DNA from: Pseudotabrizicola sp.
GTDB taxonomy: Bacteria; Pseudomonadota; Alphaproteobacteria; Rhodobacterales; Rhodobacteraceae
NCBI RefSeq assembly: GCF_030684215.1
Contig: NZ_JAUXOV010000036.1
Span: 1 to 64,000, forward strand
Reading direction: 5' to 3'
Length of the DNA: 64,000 nt
How positions within the stretch are numbered: position 1 is the stretch's first letter; the number at the start of each line of letters is the position of its first letter. The notes beneath the pieces are model-generated. The model did not search any database. It was not told where the DNA came from and saw only the letters and a list, made by a program, of their open reading frames with translations. Of the stretch, positions 1 to 10,069 are shown piece by piece. Made by a program: the position numbers and the translations under genes.

Positions 1-138
1 CGCGCGGTCGTGGACCGCATCATCACCAACCTCGGCGTGCTCGATGTCGTCCCCGGCGGCCTGAGACTCGTCGAACTGGCTGATGGCGTGACCGAAGCCG
101 ACCTGCGCGCCGCCACAGAGGCCACGATTGTCGACTGA
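1..138 (+). CDS. 3-oxoacid (acetoacetate) CoA-transferase subunit B, C-terminal fragment (truncated by window edge)
   Basis: Frame 1 reads RAVVDRIITNLGVLDVVPGGLRLVELADGVTEADLRAATEATIVD*, typical of the SCOT beta-subunit C-terminus. Confidence 0.75.
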   Translation, partial: RAVVDRIITNLGVLDVVPGGLRLVELADGVTEADLRAATEATIVD

Positions 139-468
139 GCCTGGGCTCGCAGAGCTGTGGATTTTCAACGAGGCCGGGTGTTGGCAGAAGGATTGGCTGC
201 GAATGCTCAGACAATCGCGTCCCGGCATGCATGTCTGCCGACGACGGCGCGCTGTTGTTACAACGCTCAGATCGCAATTCCCTAAACCACAAACATAAAC
301 CTGATCTTGCTTGTCGTCCCAAGGTTTGAGAGCGGGTCTTGACCGAGCGTTTCAAGGTTCCGCCGCACGAAGGCTGCGTTTCTTGGTGTCGATTGCGCCT
401 AGAAACTGTCGTTGCCCGTCATGCCACGGTCCAACACTGAAACTTCAGACCTGAGGCAAAAGCACCTG

Positions 469-663
469 TCAGTGACAGCCCGATGTAGGGTGCAAAGACC
501 TTTGGTTTGGCCAGTGCCCAGACAGCCGGGCATCCTGCAACCGGCCAAGGGCAGAAAGCACGCTTTGGCTGGCCAGAAGACCCAAGAGGATCATAAGCGC
601 CGCTGTGATCAGAGGCACGCGCAAGGTGACGGGCAGGTTGCGAAAGCGGGAAAATGGTTTCAT
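469..663 (-). pseudogene. Truncated sensor histidine kinase N-terminus
   Basis: MKPFSRFRNLPVTLRVPLITAALMILLGLLASQSVLSALGRLQDARL looks like a kinase N-terminal TM helix; homology-like sequence ends abruptly and no kinase domain follows. Confidence 0.45.
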
Positions 664-1538
664 CCACCCCCCCGAACCGCCATGCGCGCGAAGATGCCAT
701 CAAACAGCGACGCGTTGCCAGCGGAGACGCTGTCGAGATACAAAAGCTTCAACATTGCGCGGCCCGGTTCGGTTTGACCAAGGCCCTGAAGTGTTGATGC
801 ACAGGCGGTGACTCCGGTCTCGGCCCTGCGATCGCTGCCGACCACAAACGGCGGAAAACCAAGGCTTTCGGACCGTGGAATCACGCGGGTTTGGGCCGTC
901 AGCGCAGGCTGGACGCTGTTCATATCCTCCCAGACATAGCCATCGACACTGCCCTACCGGTTCACCCCCCCTGCAACTGTGCGGACCACATTTCGGTGGC
1001 CATAGGTGAAGATCGCCCGCGAAAAGAGCCGATCCGGCGTCTCAGCCATACCTGCCAGATCCGAGGCGGTCACCTGATAGCCCGAGTTGCTGTCAGGGTC
1101 GGAAAAGGCATGCGCACCGCCGCGCGGATTGGCAAGGCTGGTTGCCGGATCATCCGCTGCCGCGATCAGACAGGATTGATAAACTGCCGCGCCCCGCCAT
1201 ACCGGCACGCCCAGCAACGACAACTCGGCCCGATATTGCAGGAATGGATAGCCGCAAGTCCAGGCTGCATCGACCTATCCATCCAGAAGTGCCCCGGTAA
1301 TCTCTTGACAGGTACGCCTTTGGACAAGCTCAACGTCTTGCCCCATTTCCGAGGCGAGCACTGTCCGCAGTGCGGAAATCACGGCGGCATCATTGTCCAG
1401 AAACACCGGCGTCAGGGCAAAACGAAAGGGCGCGGCCTGGGCTTGCACCCACAGCGCAGCACACCGGGCAGCCCCGGTCAGGAGAGCGCGCCTTCGCGTG
1501 AACATGTCATCCTCCCGTGAAGCCGCGATACGTTGCAC
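660..1538 (-). pseudogene. PhnD-like phosphate/phosphonate-type periplasmic binding protein, frameshifted
   Basis: Three consecutive minus-strand ORFs in different frames (1275-1538, 954-1223, 660-923) read as successive parts of one SBP: signal peptide + FRFALTPVFLDNDAAVISALRTVLASEMGQDVELVQRRTCQEITGALLDG, then GAAVYQSCLIAAADD...GYQVTASDLAGMAETPDRLFSRAIFTYGHRNVVRTVA, then QTRVIPRSESLGFPPFVVG. Confidence 0.6.
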
Positions 1539-1625
1539 CCCGTCAGATTGGGGCTTGCCCGACGATCCGTTAAATCGTAAATCGACGATAAGCGAACAGC
1601 ATATCTTTTGTGAAGCGATTCCCTC

Positions 1626-1946
1626 ATGTCAAACGAAGAGACGGTTGCACATCTGGCCAAGGCTCTGGCTCATCCTGCGCGCATTCGTATTGTGCGCCTG
1701 TTGCAGGCGACACCCGGCTGCATTGGTGGCGCCATTGTCGAGGCAGTAGGGCTTGCACAATCCACAGTGTCCGAACACCTGCGCATCCTGAAAGCGGCGG
1801 GCGTCATCACCGGAGAGATTGACGGGCCTCGCATTTGCTATGCGCTGGACCCTGCGGCCCTGCAACCGTTGTCCACACTTATTGCGGGTCTTGCTTCACC
1901 GGACAGCAAAGCCTGCTGCCAGCCTGATGCAAAGGAAACCCCATGA
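1626..1946 (+). CDS. arsR: ArsR/SmtB family transcriptional regulator
   Basis: 106-aa winged HTH ([14 protein letters not shown]...[20 protein letters not shown]) immediately upstream of ACR3. Confidence 0.85.
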   Translation: MSNEETVAHLAKALAHPARIRIVRLLQATPGCIGGAIVEAVGLAQSTVSEHLRILKAAGVITGEIDGPRICYALDPAALQPLSTLIAGLASPDSKACCQPDAKETP

Positions 1947-2962
1947 GCCTGTTTGAACGCTATCTGACCCTTTGGGTCGCGCTGGGCATCGTGGTCGGGC
2001 TTGTTCTTGGCAACCTGCTGCCCGGCGTCTTCGCCACATTGGCAAGCCTTGAATACGCCTCGGTCAACCTGATCGTTGCAGTGCTGATCTGGGCGATGGT
2101 CTATCCGATGATGGTGGCCGTCGATCTTGGCTCGCTAAAGTCGGTCGGGCAGCGGCCCAAGGGGCTGATCATCACGCTGATCATCAACTGGCTGATCAAA
2201 CCCTTCACCATGGCGGCGTTGGGGGTGCTGTTCTTCCAGCACCTGTTCGCCGGGCTGATCGACGGCAACAAAGCCTCTGAATACATCGCCGGGCTGATCC
2301 TTTTGGGCGCGGCACCTTGCACGGCGATGGTGTTCGTCTGGTCGCAGATGACAAAGGGGGATCCGAATTACACGCTGGTTCAAGTCAGCCTGAATGACCT
2401 GATCATGGTGGTGGCATTTGCGCCCATCGTCGCCTTTCTGCTGGGCGTCACCGACATTGCCGTGCCATGGGAGACGCTGATCCTGTCAACCGTGCTGTAT
2501 GTGGTGATCCCGCTGGTGGCCGGGGCTTTGACGCGGTCTGTCCTGATCCGTCAGGGTGGCGAGGCTTCCGTGACGGCCTTTACCGCCCGGATCAAGCCCG
2601 CGTCGGTATTGGGTCTGCTGCTGACCGTTGTGCTGCTGTTCGGGTTTCAGGGGCCTGTCATTCTGGCACAACCGGGCCTGATCGCGCTGTTGGCGGTGCC
2701 GATCATCATCCAGTCTTACAGCATTTTTGCGCTTGGTTATGGTGCGGCATATCTTTGGCGTCTGCCCCACAAGATCGCCGCGCCCTGCGCGCTCATTGGC
2801 ACGTCGAACTTCTTTGAGCTGGCGGTGGCGGTGGCCATCGGTCTGTTTGGTTTAAACTCGGGCGCGGCGCTGGTGACCGTGGTGGGGGTGCTGGTCGAAG
2901 TGCCGGTGATGCTGTCGCTTGTCGCCTTTGCCAACCGGACGCGGGGGAGTTTTCCGCAATGA
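1943..2962 (+). CDS. arsB: ACR3 family arsenite efflux transporter
   Basis: 339-aa polytopic protein with ACR3-like motifs ([57 protein letters not shown]); 4-nt overlap with arsR. Confidence 0.92.
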   Translation: MSLFERYLTLWVALGIVVGLVLGNLLPGVFATLASLEYASVNLIVAVLIWAMVYPMMVAVDLGSLKSVGQRPKGLIITLIINWLIKPFTMAALGVLFFQHLFAGLIDGNKASEYIAGLILLGAAPCTAMVFVWSQMTKGDPNYTLVQVSLNDLIMVVAFAPIVAFLLGVTDIAVPWETLILSTVLYVVIPLVAGALTRSVLIRQGGEASVTAFTARIKPASVLGLLLTVVLLFGFQGPVILAQPGLIALLAVPIIIQSYSIFALGYGAAYLWRLPHKIAAPCALIGTSNFFELAVAVAIGLFGLNSGAALVTVVGVLVEVPVMLSLVAFANRTRGSFPQ

Positions 2963-3675
2963 CAGATACGCCCAACATCGACGACTCTCTGCTTCCCGGC
3001 ATTGACGCGGCTGCCTTGCTGACCCCGCCACACAAAACCCATCCTGCGCGTATCTTGATCCTTTACGGCTCGCTGCGTCCGCGCAGCTTCAGCCGCCTGT
3101 CGGGCGAGGAAGCCGGGCGCATCCTGACCCGTCTGGGGGCCGAGGTGCGCATCTTCAACCCGTCGGGGTTGCCCTTGGTCGATGACGGCGTGGACGCCAC
3201 CCATCCGAAGGTCCGGGAATTGCGTGATCTGGTGGTGTGGAGCGAGGGCATGGTCTGGTCATCCCCGGAACGTCACGGCGCGATGACTGGGCTGATGAAA
3301 ACGCAAATCGACTGGATACCTCTGTCAGAAGGCGCGGTGCGCCCGACCCAAGGCAAAACGCTGGCGGTGATGCAGGTGTCAGGCGGATCGCAAAGCTTTA
3401 ACGCGGTCAACCAGATGCGTATTCTGGGGCGCTGGATGCGGCTGATCACAATCCCCAACCAATCCTCGATCCCCAAGGCATTTCAGGAATTTGATGACGC
3501 GGGACGCATGCGCCCGTCGCCGCTTTTTGACCGGGTCGTAGACGTGGTGGAGGAGTTGATGAAGTTCACTCTTCTGACCCGCGACCGGGCCGATTATCTG
3601 GTGGACCGCTATTCCGAGCGCAAGGAAACGGCGGACGCGCTGATGAAACGTGTGAACCAGTCGGCGGCAACCTGA
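2959..3675 (+). CDS. arsH: Arsenical resistance protein ArsH (NADPH-dependent FMN reductase)
   Basis: [25 protein letters not shown]...[23 protein letters not shown]; overlaps the ACR3 stop. Confidence 0.93.
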   Translation: MTDTPNIDDSLLPGIDAAALLTPPHKTHPARILILYGSLRPRSFSRLSGEEAGRILTRLGAEVRIFNPSGLPLVDDGVDATHPKVRELRDLVVWSEGMVWSSPERHGAMTGLMKTQIDWIPLSEGAVRPTQGKTLAVMQVSGGSQSFNAVNQMRILGRWMRLITIPNQSSIPKAFQEFDDAGRMRPSPLFDRVVDVVEELMKFTLLTRDRADYLVDRYSERKETADALMKRVNQSAAT

Positions 3676-3681
3676 CGCCAG

Positions 3682-4296
3682 TCAGTTCCCGCCCTGCATC
3701 ATCATCTCATGCACCGCCTGCATTCCACGAGCGGCCATATCGGACACCTCGGCGGCATGGAGTTGCAAGGCTGCCACAACCTCCGGGTCGGTCGAGGTTC
3801 GCACCACTACAATGCCTTCGTCTGTGACCGTGATGTCAGATGTTATCCCTTCGCCGCGCTCAAAGAAGATATCCAGAGTTGGGCTTTGGATGAAAATCTT
3901 TGGATCATCCCCGCTTTGAACCCGGCTGATCATGCCAGCCACATGGCTGACCAGCGCCGCCATCACCTCCGGGTCCGAGGATCGGGTGACGCTGCGGATC
4001 CCGTTGGGCAGATTGGTCACCTCACGGGTGAAGGTGTTGAAGTTGCGGAACATCACAGCCAGTTCGGCGCTTTCTTCGGGGGATGCATTTTCGCCCCGCA
4101 AACCGGGCATGTTGGCTTCGTCATGACCGGATCCGCCCATGCCATGCCCATGCATACCGCCATGCATGTGGCCCGCCATCTGCGCCAGCGCGGGCGCGCG
4201 AAGATAGACCAATGCGCCCACTGCCAAAACCGAAACCAGCCCAAGAGCGGCAATCGTTTTGCGCCCTGTGCCGCGCAGTAAAGTGAACATTGCCAT
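3682..4296 (-). CDS. His/Met-rich exported hypothetical protein
   Basis: 204 aa, N-terminal TM/signal, HMHGGMHGHGMGGSGH motif and C-terminal MMMQ; no family recognised. Confidence 0.65.
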   Translation of the reverse strand: MAMFTLLRGTGRKTIAALGLVSVLAVGALVYLRAPALAQMAGHMHGGMHGHGMGGSGHDEANMPGLRGENASPEESAELAVMFRNFNTFTREVTNLPNGIRSVTRSSDPEVMAALVSHVAGMISRVQSGDDPKIFIQSPTLDIFFERGEGITSDITVTDEGIVVVRTSTDPEVVAALQLHAAEVSDMAARGMQAVHEMMMQGGN

Positions 4297-4384
4297 TTAA
4301 ACTGCCCCCGCCGCTGTGCCGGTCTGTCGTGCGGACCGCTCAAATCCATGGCATATGGCCCCAACGATGTATATGATCCCTATC

Positions 4385-4915
4385 ATGTCGGTAGAGCTTT
4401 TCCCCCTTTTTGACGGCGGTCGGACCCGATCTTTGGGCAAGGACAAAACGCTGTTTCACACTGGCGAGCCGGTGCGTTCGATGTTCCTTGTGCTTCAGGG
4501 TGAGGTCGATCTGATCCGCCATACGCCCTCGGGCCTGCGCGTCCTGCTGTTTCGGGCAAGCACCGGGTCGGTTCTGGCAGAGGCGTCTGCCTATTCGGAT
4601 GTCTATCATTGTGATGGCGTCGCAGTTGGTCCGGCGCAGGTTCGATTCGTCTCAGTGGCGTCGTTTCGCACCCGACTCGATGCCAGTGCAGGCTTGGCCA
4701 GTGCATGGGCCGCGCGGTTGGCGCATGGGCTGCAAGGCGCGCGCATGAATGCGGCAATCCGCACGATGCGCACCGTGGATGAACGGTTGGATGCCTGGCT
4801 TGCCGGGGGCAAAGCCCTGCCGCCCAAGGGCCAATGGCAGACCCTGGCTGATGCCCTCGGCGTAACACGCGAGGCGCTGTACCGGGAACTGTCAAAGCGG
4901 CGTCCTGTCGGATAG
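4385..4915 (+). CDS. Crp/Fnr family transcriptional regulator
   Basis: cNMP-binding-like domain (LFHTGEPVRSMFLVLQGEVDLIRHTPSGLRVLLFRASTGSVLAEAS) and HTH (LADALGVTREALYRELSKR); start chosen at MSVELF inside ORF 4316-4915. Confidence 0.75.
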   Translation: MSVELFPLFDGGRTRSLGKDKTLFHTGEPVRSMFLVLQGEVDLIRHTPSGLRVLLFRASTGSVLAEASAYSDVYHCDGVAVGPAQVRFVSVASFRTRLDASAGLASAWAARLAHGLQGARMNAAIRTMRTVDERLDAWLAGGKALPPKGQWQTLADALGVTREALYRELSKRRPVG

Positions 4916-4979
4916 AGCGCGGATCGTTCCTGGGCACGTCGATGCCGTAGCAATCAACGCGCTTTCTCTTGCCACAGGG

Positions 4980-5400
4980 TCAGACCTTTCGGATCAGGGT
5001 TCCTTCCAACGGCACGGCCGCTGAGAGCGTGTTGGAAATTGTGCCATTTTTCAGTATATTGCGATGCAAAAGGTTCAGACGCTGATCCATCTCGGCACTG
5101 TCCACGCTGATCGGATACCGGATCAGGGTCAGCTTGGGTGGCGCGTCCTGACGGATGGCCTCCAGCGCGGCCTCGGCGCCGTCCATCTGGAACGCCAGCA
5201 TCGGCGTTACCCGTTCTATGCCTTTGAGGATGCAGGCTGCCAACGCTGACAAAAGCAACTCCACCGGGTTCATCGCATCGCGGCGCCCTGTGATGCCGGT
5301 AGCAGGATCAGGTCCGCTTGCGCCGTGACGGCCACTGGCCGCGCGGCGAAGAAGACGGCGAAGTGATCTATCCCCTCCGCGCCACACCAGATGCCGCAAA
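4980..5400 (-). pseudogene. OsmC-family protein, frame-disrupted
   Basis: MNPVELLLSALAACILKGIERVTPMLAFQMDGAEAALEAIRQDAPPKLTLIRYPISVD... is OsmC-like, but the N-terminal half is split over other frames (e.g. DHFAVFFAARPVAVTAQADLIL) and the in-frame upstream sequence is Arg-rich nonsense. Confidence 0.5.
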
Positions 5401-5671
5401 CCCTGTTTCCTTACTGTTGGCACGGGCTTTCGGCAACTGAAGGGGCAGCCGTTTAAGACCGTGGCGCTGCGCAACAGTCTCCGCCGTTTGGCCGCTTTGT
5501 CCATATTGCGGCGCTCTGGGCTTTGTTGCAGCAAGCACTGGCTTCCTCTGCGTCTTGACAAGCAATCTCTTAATCGGGAAAACCAAAGCATGGGGATGCG
5601 CGACCTCCCCACGAGGCGCCAGCTGAAGATCGCGTTCCAATCCTGCCAATCGATTCCGAGGAGGAACGCAC

Positions 5672-6523
5672 ATGCCTGCGCCTGACGCAATTTCCTGCGA
5701 CCAACTGGCCCGTCTTCTGGGCACACCAAAATCCCCTATCGTTCTTGATGTGCGCCGCGAAGCTGTTCGCGCCACAGATCTGCGCTTTTTGCCCGGTGCG
5801 ACCGCGTTGCCCGAGGCGGCTCTGTCTGCGCAGAGCCTCACCACGCTTGCCGCCCGGATGGACGGTCCGGTTGTCGTTGTCTGCGCCGAAGGCCACCGGC
5901 TTAGTCAGGGCACGGCAGCAATGCTGCGGCATATGGGGGTACAGGCAGAGTATCTGCTGGGCGGGCAGGCCGCATGGGTGGCTGCAAATTTGCCGCTGAT
6001 TGATCCTGCCAAGATCACAGCACGCGATACGCAGGGGAGGTCGGTTTGGGTCACGCGGTCGCGGCCCAAGATTGACCGCATCGCTTGCCCTTGGCTGATC
6101 CGCCGCTTTATCGACCCTCAAGCCGTATTCCTGTTCGTGGCACCCGCCGAAGTTCAGGGAGTGGCCGAGCGTTTCGGCGCGATGCCCTTTGACATCGAGA
6201 ATGTGTTCTGGAGCCACCGCAATGGTCTGTGCACCTTTGATGTTCTCTTGTCCGAGTTTGGCCTGTCCACTCCGGCGCTGGACAAGCTCGCGTTGATCGT
6301 GCGCGGGGCTGACACGGCGCGGCTGGACCTTGCTCCAGAATGTGCGGGCCTGTTGGCAGCGTCGTTGGGATTGTCGCGGATGTATTCCGATGATTTGGCG
6401 CAGCTGGAAGCCGGGATCGCGCTGTATGATGCATTCTATCGCTGGGCGCGGGATGCGACCGACGAGACGCACAACTGGCCGACCAACACCGGGAAACCGA
6501 TCAACACCGGAAAATCAAAATGA
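5672..6523 (+). CDS. chrB: Rhodanese-ChrB domain fusion (chromate resistance)
   Basis: N-terminal rhodanese (VLDVRREAVRATDLRFLPGA...VVVVCAEGHRLSQGTA), then ChrB-like WVTRSRPKIDRIACPWLIRRFIDPQAVFLFV. Confidence 0.85.
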   Translation: MPAPDAISCDQLARLLGTPKSPIVLDVRREAVRATDLRFLPGATALPEAALSAQSLTTLAARMDGPVVVVCAEGHRLSQGTAAMLRHMGVQAEYLLGGQAAWVAANLPLIDPAKITARDTQGRSVWVTRSRPKIDRIACPWLIRRFIDPQAVFLFVAPAEVQGVAERFGAMPFDIENVFWSHRNGLCTFDVLLSEFGLSTPALDKLALIVRGADTARLDLAPECAGLLAASLGLSRMYSDDLAQLEAGIALYDAFYRWARDATDETHNWPTNTGKPINTGKSK

Positions 6524-7887
6524 GCACGGGCAAAGACTACCCCACCTTGGCAGAGGCCACAAAGGTATGGGCGCGGATCGCTGCCCTGTCCTTTGGCGGT
6601 CCGGCGGGACAAATCGCGGTCATGCACCGCATTCTGGTAGAGGAAAAGCGCTGGATCGGCGACGGGCGTTTCCTGCATGCGCTGAACTTCTGCATGCTAT
6701 TGCCGGGGCCAGAGGCGCAGCAGCTTGCCACCTATATCGGCTGGCTGATGCACGGGGTGCGCGGCGCGCTGATTGCGGGGCTGCTGTTTATCCTGCCGGG
6801 TGTCGTGGCGATCATGGTGCTCAGTTGGGTCTATGCGATCTGGGGCGAGGTGGGCATGGTCTCGGCGCTGTTCTTCGGCCTAAAGGCGGCAGTGCTGGCG
6901 ATCGTGTTGCAGGCCGTGGTGCGGGTGGGCAAGCGGGCGCTTAAGAACCGTGCAATGCAGGCCATTGCTGCCGCTTCGTTCCTTGCGATCTTTGCCTTTG
7001 GCGCGCCCTTTCCGCTGATCGTTGCCGTTGCTGCGCTGATTGGCTGGGCTGGGGCCAAGGCCGGGATTGCGGGGTTCAAAGGCGGTGGCGGGCATGGTGC
7101 GGTCGGAAAAACCCACTTTGATGACGCGGCCTCGCTGCTGGGCGAAGAACATGGTGATCTGACAGGCACAAAACGATCAGGGGCCTTTCGAGCCGGGGCT
7201 GCAGCGCTGGTTCTTTGGCTGGTGCCAGTGGCCGCAATGCTGCTGTTTGCCCCGGGCAGCGTCTTTGCCGATATCGCGACGTTCTTCTCAAAACTGGCAG
7301 TGCTCACCTTTGGCGGGGCCTATGCGGTGCTGGCATGGGTCGCGCAAGAGGCGGTCGGCACCTATGGCTGGCTCGCGCCGGGCGAGATGCTCGACGGTCT
7401 GGGCATGGCTGAAACAACACCCGGCCCCCTGATCATGGTGTTGCAGTTCGTGGGCTTCATGGGGGCATTGCGTGAGGCGGGCTGGGCCGCGCCCCTGATT
7501 GCGGGCAGTCTTGGCGGTCTGCTTGCCACGTGGGTCACTTTTGCGCCCTGCTTTGCATGGATTTTCCTTGGCGCACCGTTTATGGAGCGGCTGCGGGCAA
7601 ACCAAGAACTGTCGGCCGCCCTGACGGCAGTGACTGCGGCAGTTGTGGGCGTGATCCTGAACCTTGCGCTGTGGTTCGCGGTTCATGTCATCTGGCGTGA
7701 GGTGGTTCGGCTAGAGGCAGGGGCTTTGTCCTTGGAACTGCCTGTTCTGGCATCTGTGGACTGGGCCGCAGCAGCCCTGTCAGTGATTGCGCTGCTGGCG
7801 GTGTTTCGAGCCAAGCTTGGCATGGCAACGGTTTTGGCTGGGGCAGGAGTGCTGGGGCTTGCCTTGCACCTTGTTGGTTTGGCCTGA
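6520..7887 (+). CDS. chrA: Chromate efflux transporter ChrA (CHR family)
   Basis: 455-aa polytopic; FGGPAGQIAVMHRILVEEKRWIGDGRFLHALNFCMLLPGPEAQQLATYIGW and duplicated half TFGGAYAVLAWVAQEAV...LDGLGMAETTPGPLIMVLQFVGFMG. Confidence 0.95.
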   Translation: MSTGKDYPTLAEATKVWARIAALSFGGPAGQIAVMHRILVEEKRWIGDGRFLHALNFCMLLPGPEAQQLATYIGWLMHGVRGALIAGLLFILPGVVAIMVLSWVYAIWGEVGMVSALFFGLKAAVLAIVLQAVVRVGKRALKNRAMQAIAAASFLAIFAFGAPFPLIVAVAALIGWAGAKAGIAGFKGGGGHGAVGKTHFDDAASLLGEEHGDLTGTKRSGAFRAGAAALVLWLVPVAAMLLFAPGSVFADIATFFSKLAVLTFGGAYAVLAWVAQEAVGTYGWLAPGEMLDGLGMAETTPGPLIMVLQFVGFMGALREAGWAAPLIAGSLGGLLATWVTFAPCFAWIFLGAPFMERLRANQELSAALTAVTAAVVGVILNLALWFAVHVIWREVVRLEAGALSLELPVLASVDWAAAALSVIALLAVFRAKLGMATVLAGAGVLGLALHLVGLA

Positions 7888-7928
7888 ACCCTTACGCAGA
7901 CCGGGGGGGCTGTCTGCCGGGGCAGGCG

Positions 7929-8774
7929 TCAGCGCGCATCGTCTTCCCGCGGGTCCAATGCCCCGCCACTGGCCGGACCGCGCAGCGGCTGCATCAGCAT
8001 ACGGTCCAGCCACAGATCGCGCTGCGTGCGGAACTGCTCGATCCCGATGGTCATGCCCTCGTGACCGGCCTTTGGCTGCGCCCGGTAGGTGCCCAAAAGT
8101 CGGTCCCACCAAGGCAGATTGAAGCCGAAATTGCTGTTGGTCTCGGCCGGGATCACCGAATGGTGCACGCGGTGCATGTCGGGTGTGACAACAATCCAGC
8201 GCAGCACCCGGTCAAGCCCTGCGGGCAGGCGAACATTGGCGTGGTTGAACAGGGCTGTCGCATTCAGCAGCACTTCGAAAATCAGAACCGCGACTGCCGG
8301 CGCTCCGAGCGCGGCTACGATTGCCAGCTTGATCACCATCGACAAGACAATCTCGACCGGGTGGAACCGAAGACCGGTTGTCACGTCGAATTCAAGATCG
8401 GCATGATGCATCCGGTGCAGCCGCCACAACCCGGGTACCGAGTGGAATAGCACATGCTGGAGGTAGATCGCCAGATCCAGCAGCAGGACCGACAGCACAG
8501 CAGCCAGCCAAAATGGCACATCCAGCGCATTGAACAGGCCCCAGCCGCGCGCTTCGGCCATCAGTGCCAGACCGACGGCAAGGATCGGAAAGGTCAGACG
8601 CAGGATGATGGTATCAACCACGACCAGTGCAAGATTGTTGGTCCAGCGGATAACGCGCGGGATCTCTTGCCGTCTGCGCGGGGCTGCCAGTTCCCATCCC
8701 GCCATTCCCACCAACACGCCAAGAAACACGGCAAGGCGCAGCGTCGGCTCCTGAGCGAGGATGATGTCCATCAT
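7929..8774 (-). CDS. Sterol desaturase/fatty acid hydroxylase superfamily protein
   Basis: Di-iron His motifs HRMHH, HANVRLP, HRVHHS in a polytopic protein. Confidence 0.88.
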   Translation of the reverse strand: MMDIILAQEPTLRLAVFLGVLVGMAGWELAAPRRRQEIPRVIRWTNNLALVVVDTIILRLTFPILAVGLALMAEARGWGLFNALDVPFWLAAVLSVLLLDLAIYLQHVLFHSVPGLWRLHRMHHADLEFDVTTGLRFHPVEIVLSMVIKLAIVAALGAPAVAVLIFEVLLNATALFNHANVRLPAGLDRVLRWIVVTPDMHRVHHSVIPAETNSNFGFNLPWWDRLLGTYRAQPKAGHEGMTIGIEQFRTQRDLWLDRMLMQPLRGPASGGALDPREDDAR

Positions 8775-8876
8775 AACGGTCCAGCCTTTGGATATGCAGT
8801 ATTTGGACTTGAGGTTGCGGCGAGACTCTATTTATTAAAGTATTCGCTTGAGTGATCTAATAACTGGAGCCGCATA

Positions 8877-9536
8877 ATGTCAATCAGCCCCAAGGCCGCA
8901 TTGCTGGAGGAATACGCGCTTGTTGCGCGCGCGATCTCGGCGCCGGCGCGGTTGATGCTGCTGGAGCAGATCGCGCAGGGCGAACGCGGGGTGGAGGCAC
9001 TGGCCGAAAAGACCGGCCTAAGCATCGCCAACGCCTCGCAGCATCTTCAGCACTTGCGCCGCGCGGGGTTGGTCGACAGCCGCCGCGATGGCAAGTCTGT
9101 GATCTATCGGCTGAGTGACGCCAAGACGCTGGCACTGATGGACCTGTTGCGGGTTGTGGCCGAACGAAACCTTGCGCAGGTCGAACGTATCCTGCGTGGG
9201 TTGTCAGATGGCCAAGACGCGCCCGAACCGGTCAGCAGGGATGATCTTGCCGATCGGCTGGCCGAGGGGTCTGTAACGATCTTTGATGTCAGGCCCGCAG
9301 ATGAGTTTGCGTTTGCCCACATCCCCGGCGCGCGGAATGTCACACTTGCCGATCTTGACCGCATCGCGCTGACGCTCATCCCCGGCTCCGAGATTGTCGC
9401 CTATTGCCGCGGTCCTTATTGCATCTATGCCCATCAAGCGGTTGCTGCTCTGCGCAAGATGGGATTCAACGCTCGACGACTGGACGGGGGCCTGCCGGAA
9501 TGGCGCGAAGAGGGGCGGCAGGTTTTTCACAACTGA
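8877..9536 (+). CDS. ArsR-family HTH regulator with C-terminal rhodanese domain
   Basis: HTH (KTGLSIANASQHLQHLRRAGLVDSRRDGKSVIYRL) + rhodanese (IFDVRPADEFAFAHIPGARNVTLADLD...IVAYCRGPYCIYAHQAVAALRKMGFNARRLDGGLPEW). Confidence 0.9.
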   Translation: MSISPKAALLEEYALVARAISAPARLMLLEQIAQGERGVEALAEKTGLSIANASQHLQHLRRAGLVDSRRDGKSVIYRLSDAKTLALMDLLRVVAERNLAQVERILRGLSDGQDAPEPVSRDDLADRLAEGSVTIFDVRPADEFAFAHIPGARNVTLADLDRIALTLIPGSEIVAYCRGPYCIYAHQAVAALRKMGFNARRLDGGLPEWREEGRQVFHN

Positions 9537-9826
9537 GCAGTGCAACGCAGATCCTGCCCAAGGGCTGTTCCGTTTGCCTTGAACAATTCTACACTTTGCA
9601 AGACGGCAATCAGACCGACAGCAGCTTTTACCGATAGGGCGATACACCGATCACCAATTCATGCAGGAAAAGTGCCCCGGCCCAGATCACCGCCGCAATC
9701 CCAATGCGCGATGCCAAGGGGTGATGATTGACTTGCAGCAAGCTGGATCAAAGACCCTTTGCGATGGCAGCAGGGGCGTTGCAAAAGCAAAAGATGCCAA
9801 TCCTAACTCCAGCCATCCCGCAGCGC

Positions 9827-10069
9827 TCATTGATCGGCCTTTTCCATCAAGCGCTGGATATGGCAAGCAAATGCCCAAGTCGCCGGAACACCCAGCACCG
9901 CGCCAGCCAGCACCGACTGCACGGGCGTCAGCACCGGCCAACCGATCCAGGACCAGATCAGGGACGCGAAGAACACATTAACCGCCATCGCCCCCGCCCC
10001 GAATGGATAAAGGATGAGGAACAGACGCCCCATTCTGGCCCGCGATATCATCTGCGGCTGATCAACCAT
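9827..10069 (-). CDS. Small membrane protein at the end of the nor operon
   Basis: 80 aa, two predicted TM helices; overlaps the upstream 58-aa ORF by 22 nt and follows norD on the same strand. Confidence 0.6.
   Translation of the reverse strand: MVDQPQMISRARMGRLFLILYPFGAGAMAVNVFFASLIWSWIGWPVLTPVQSVLAGAVLGVPATWAFACHIQRLMEKADQ

Noticed and set aside
891-1520. 209-aa plus-strand ORF
   Set aside because: Antisense to the PhnD-like pseudogene; no coding features.
1561-1600. AT-rich partial repeat (ATCGTAAATCGACGAT) upstream of the first arsR
   Set aside because: Arms too short and imperfect to call an ArsR operator from sequence alone.
5570-6472. 300-aa minus-strand ORF
   Set aside because: Antisense to the rhodanese-ChrB gene.
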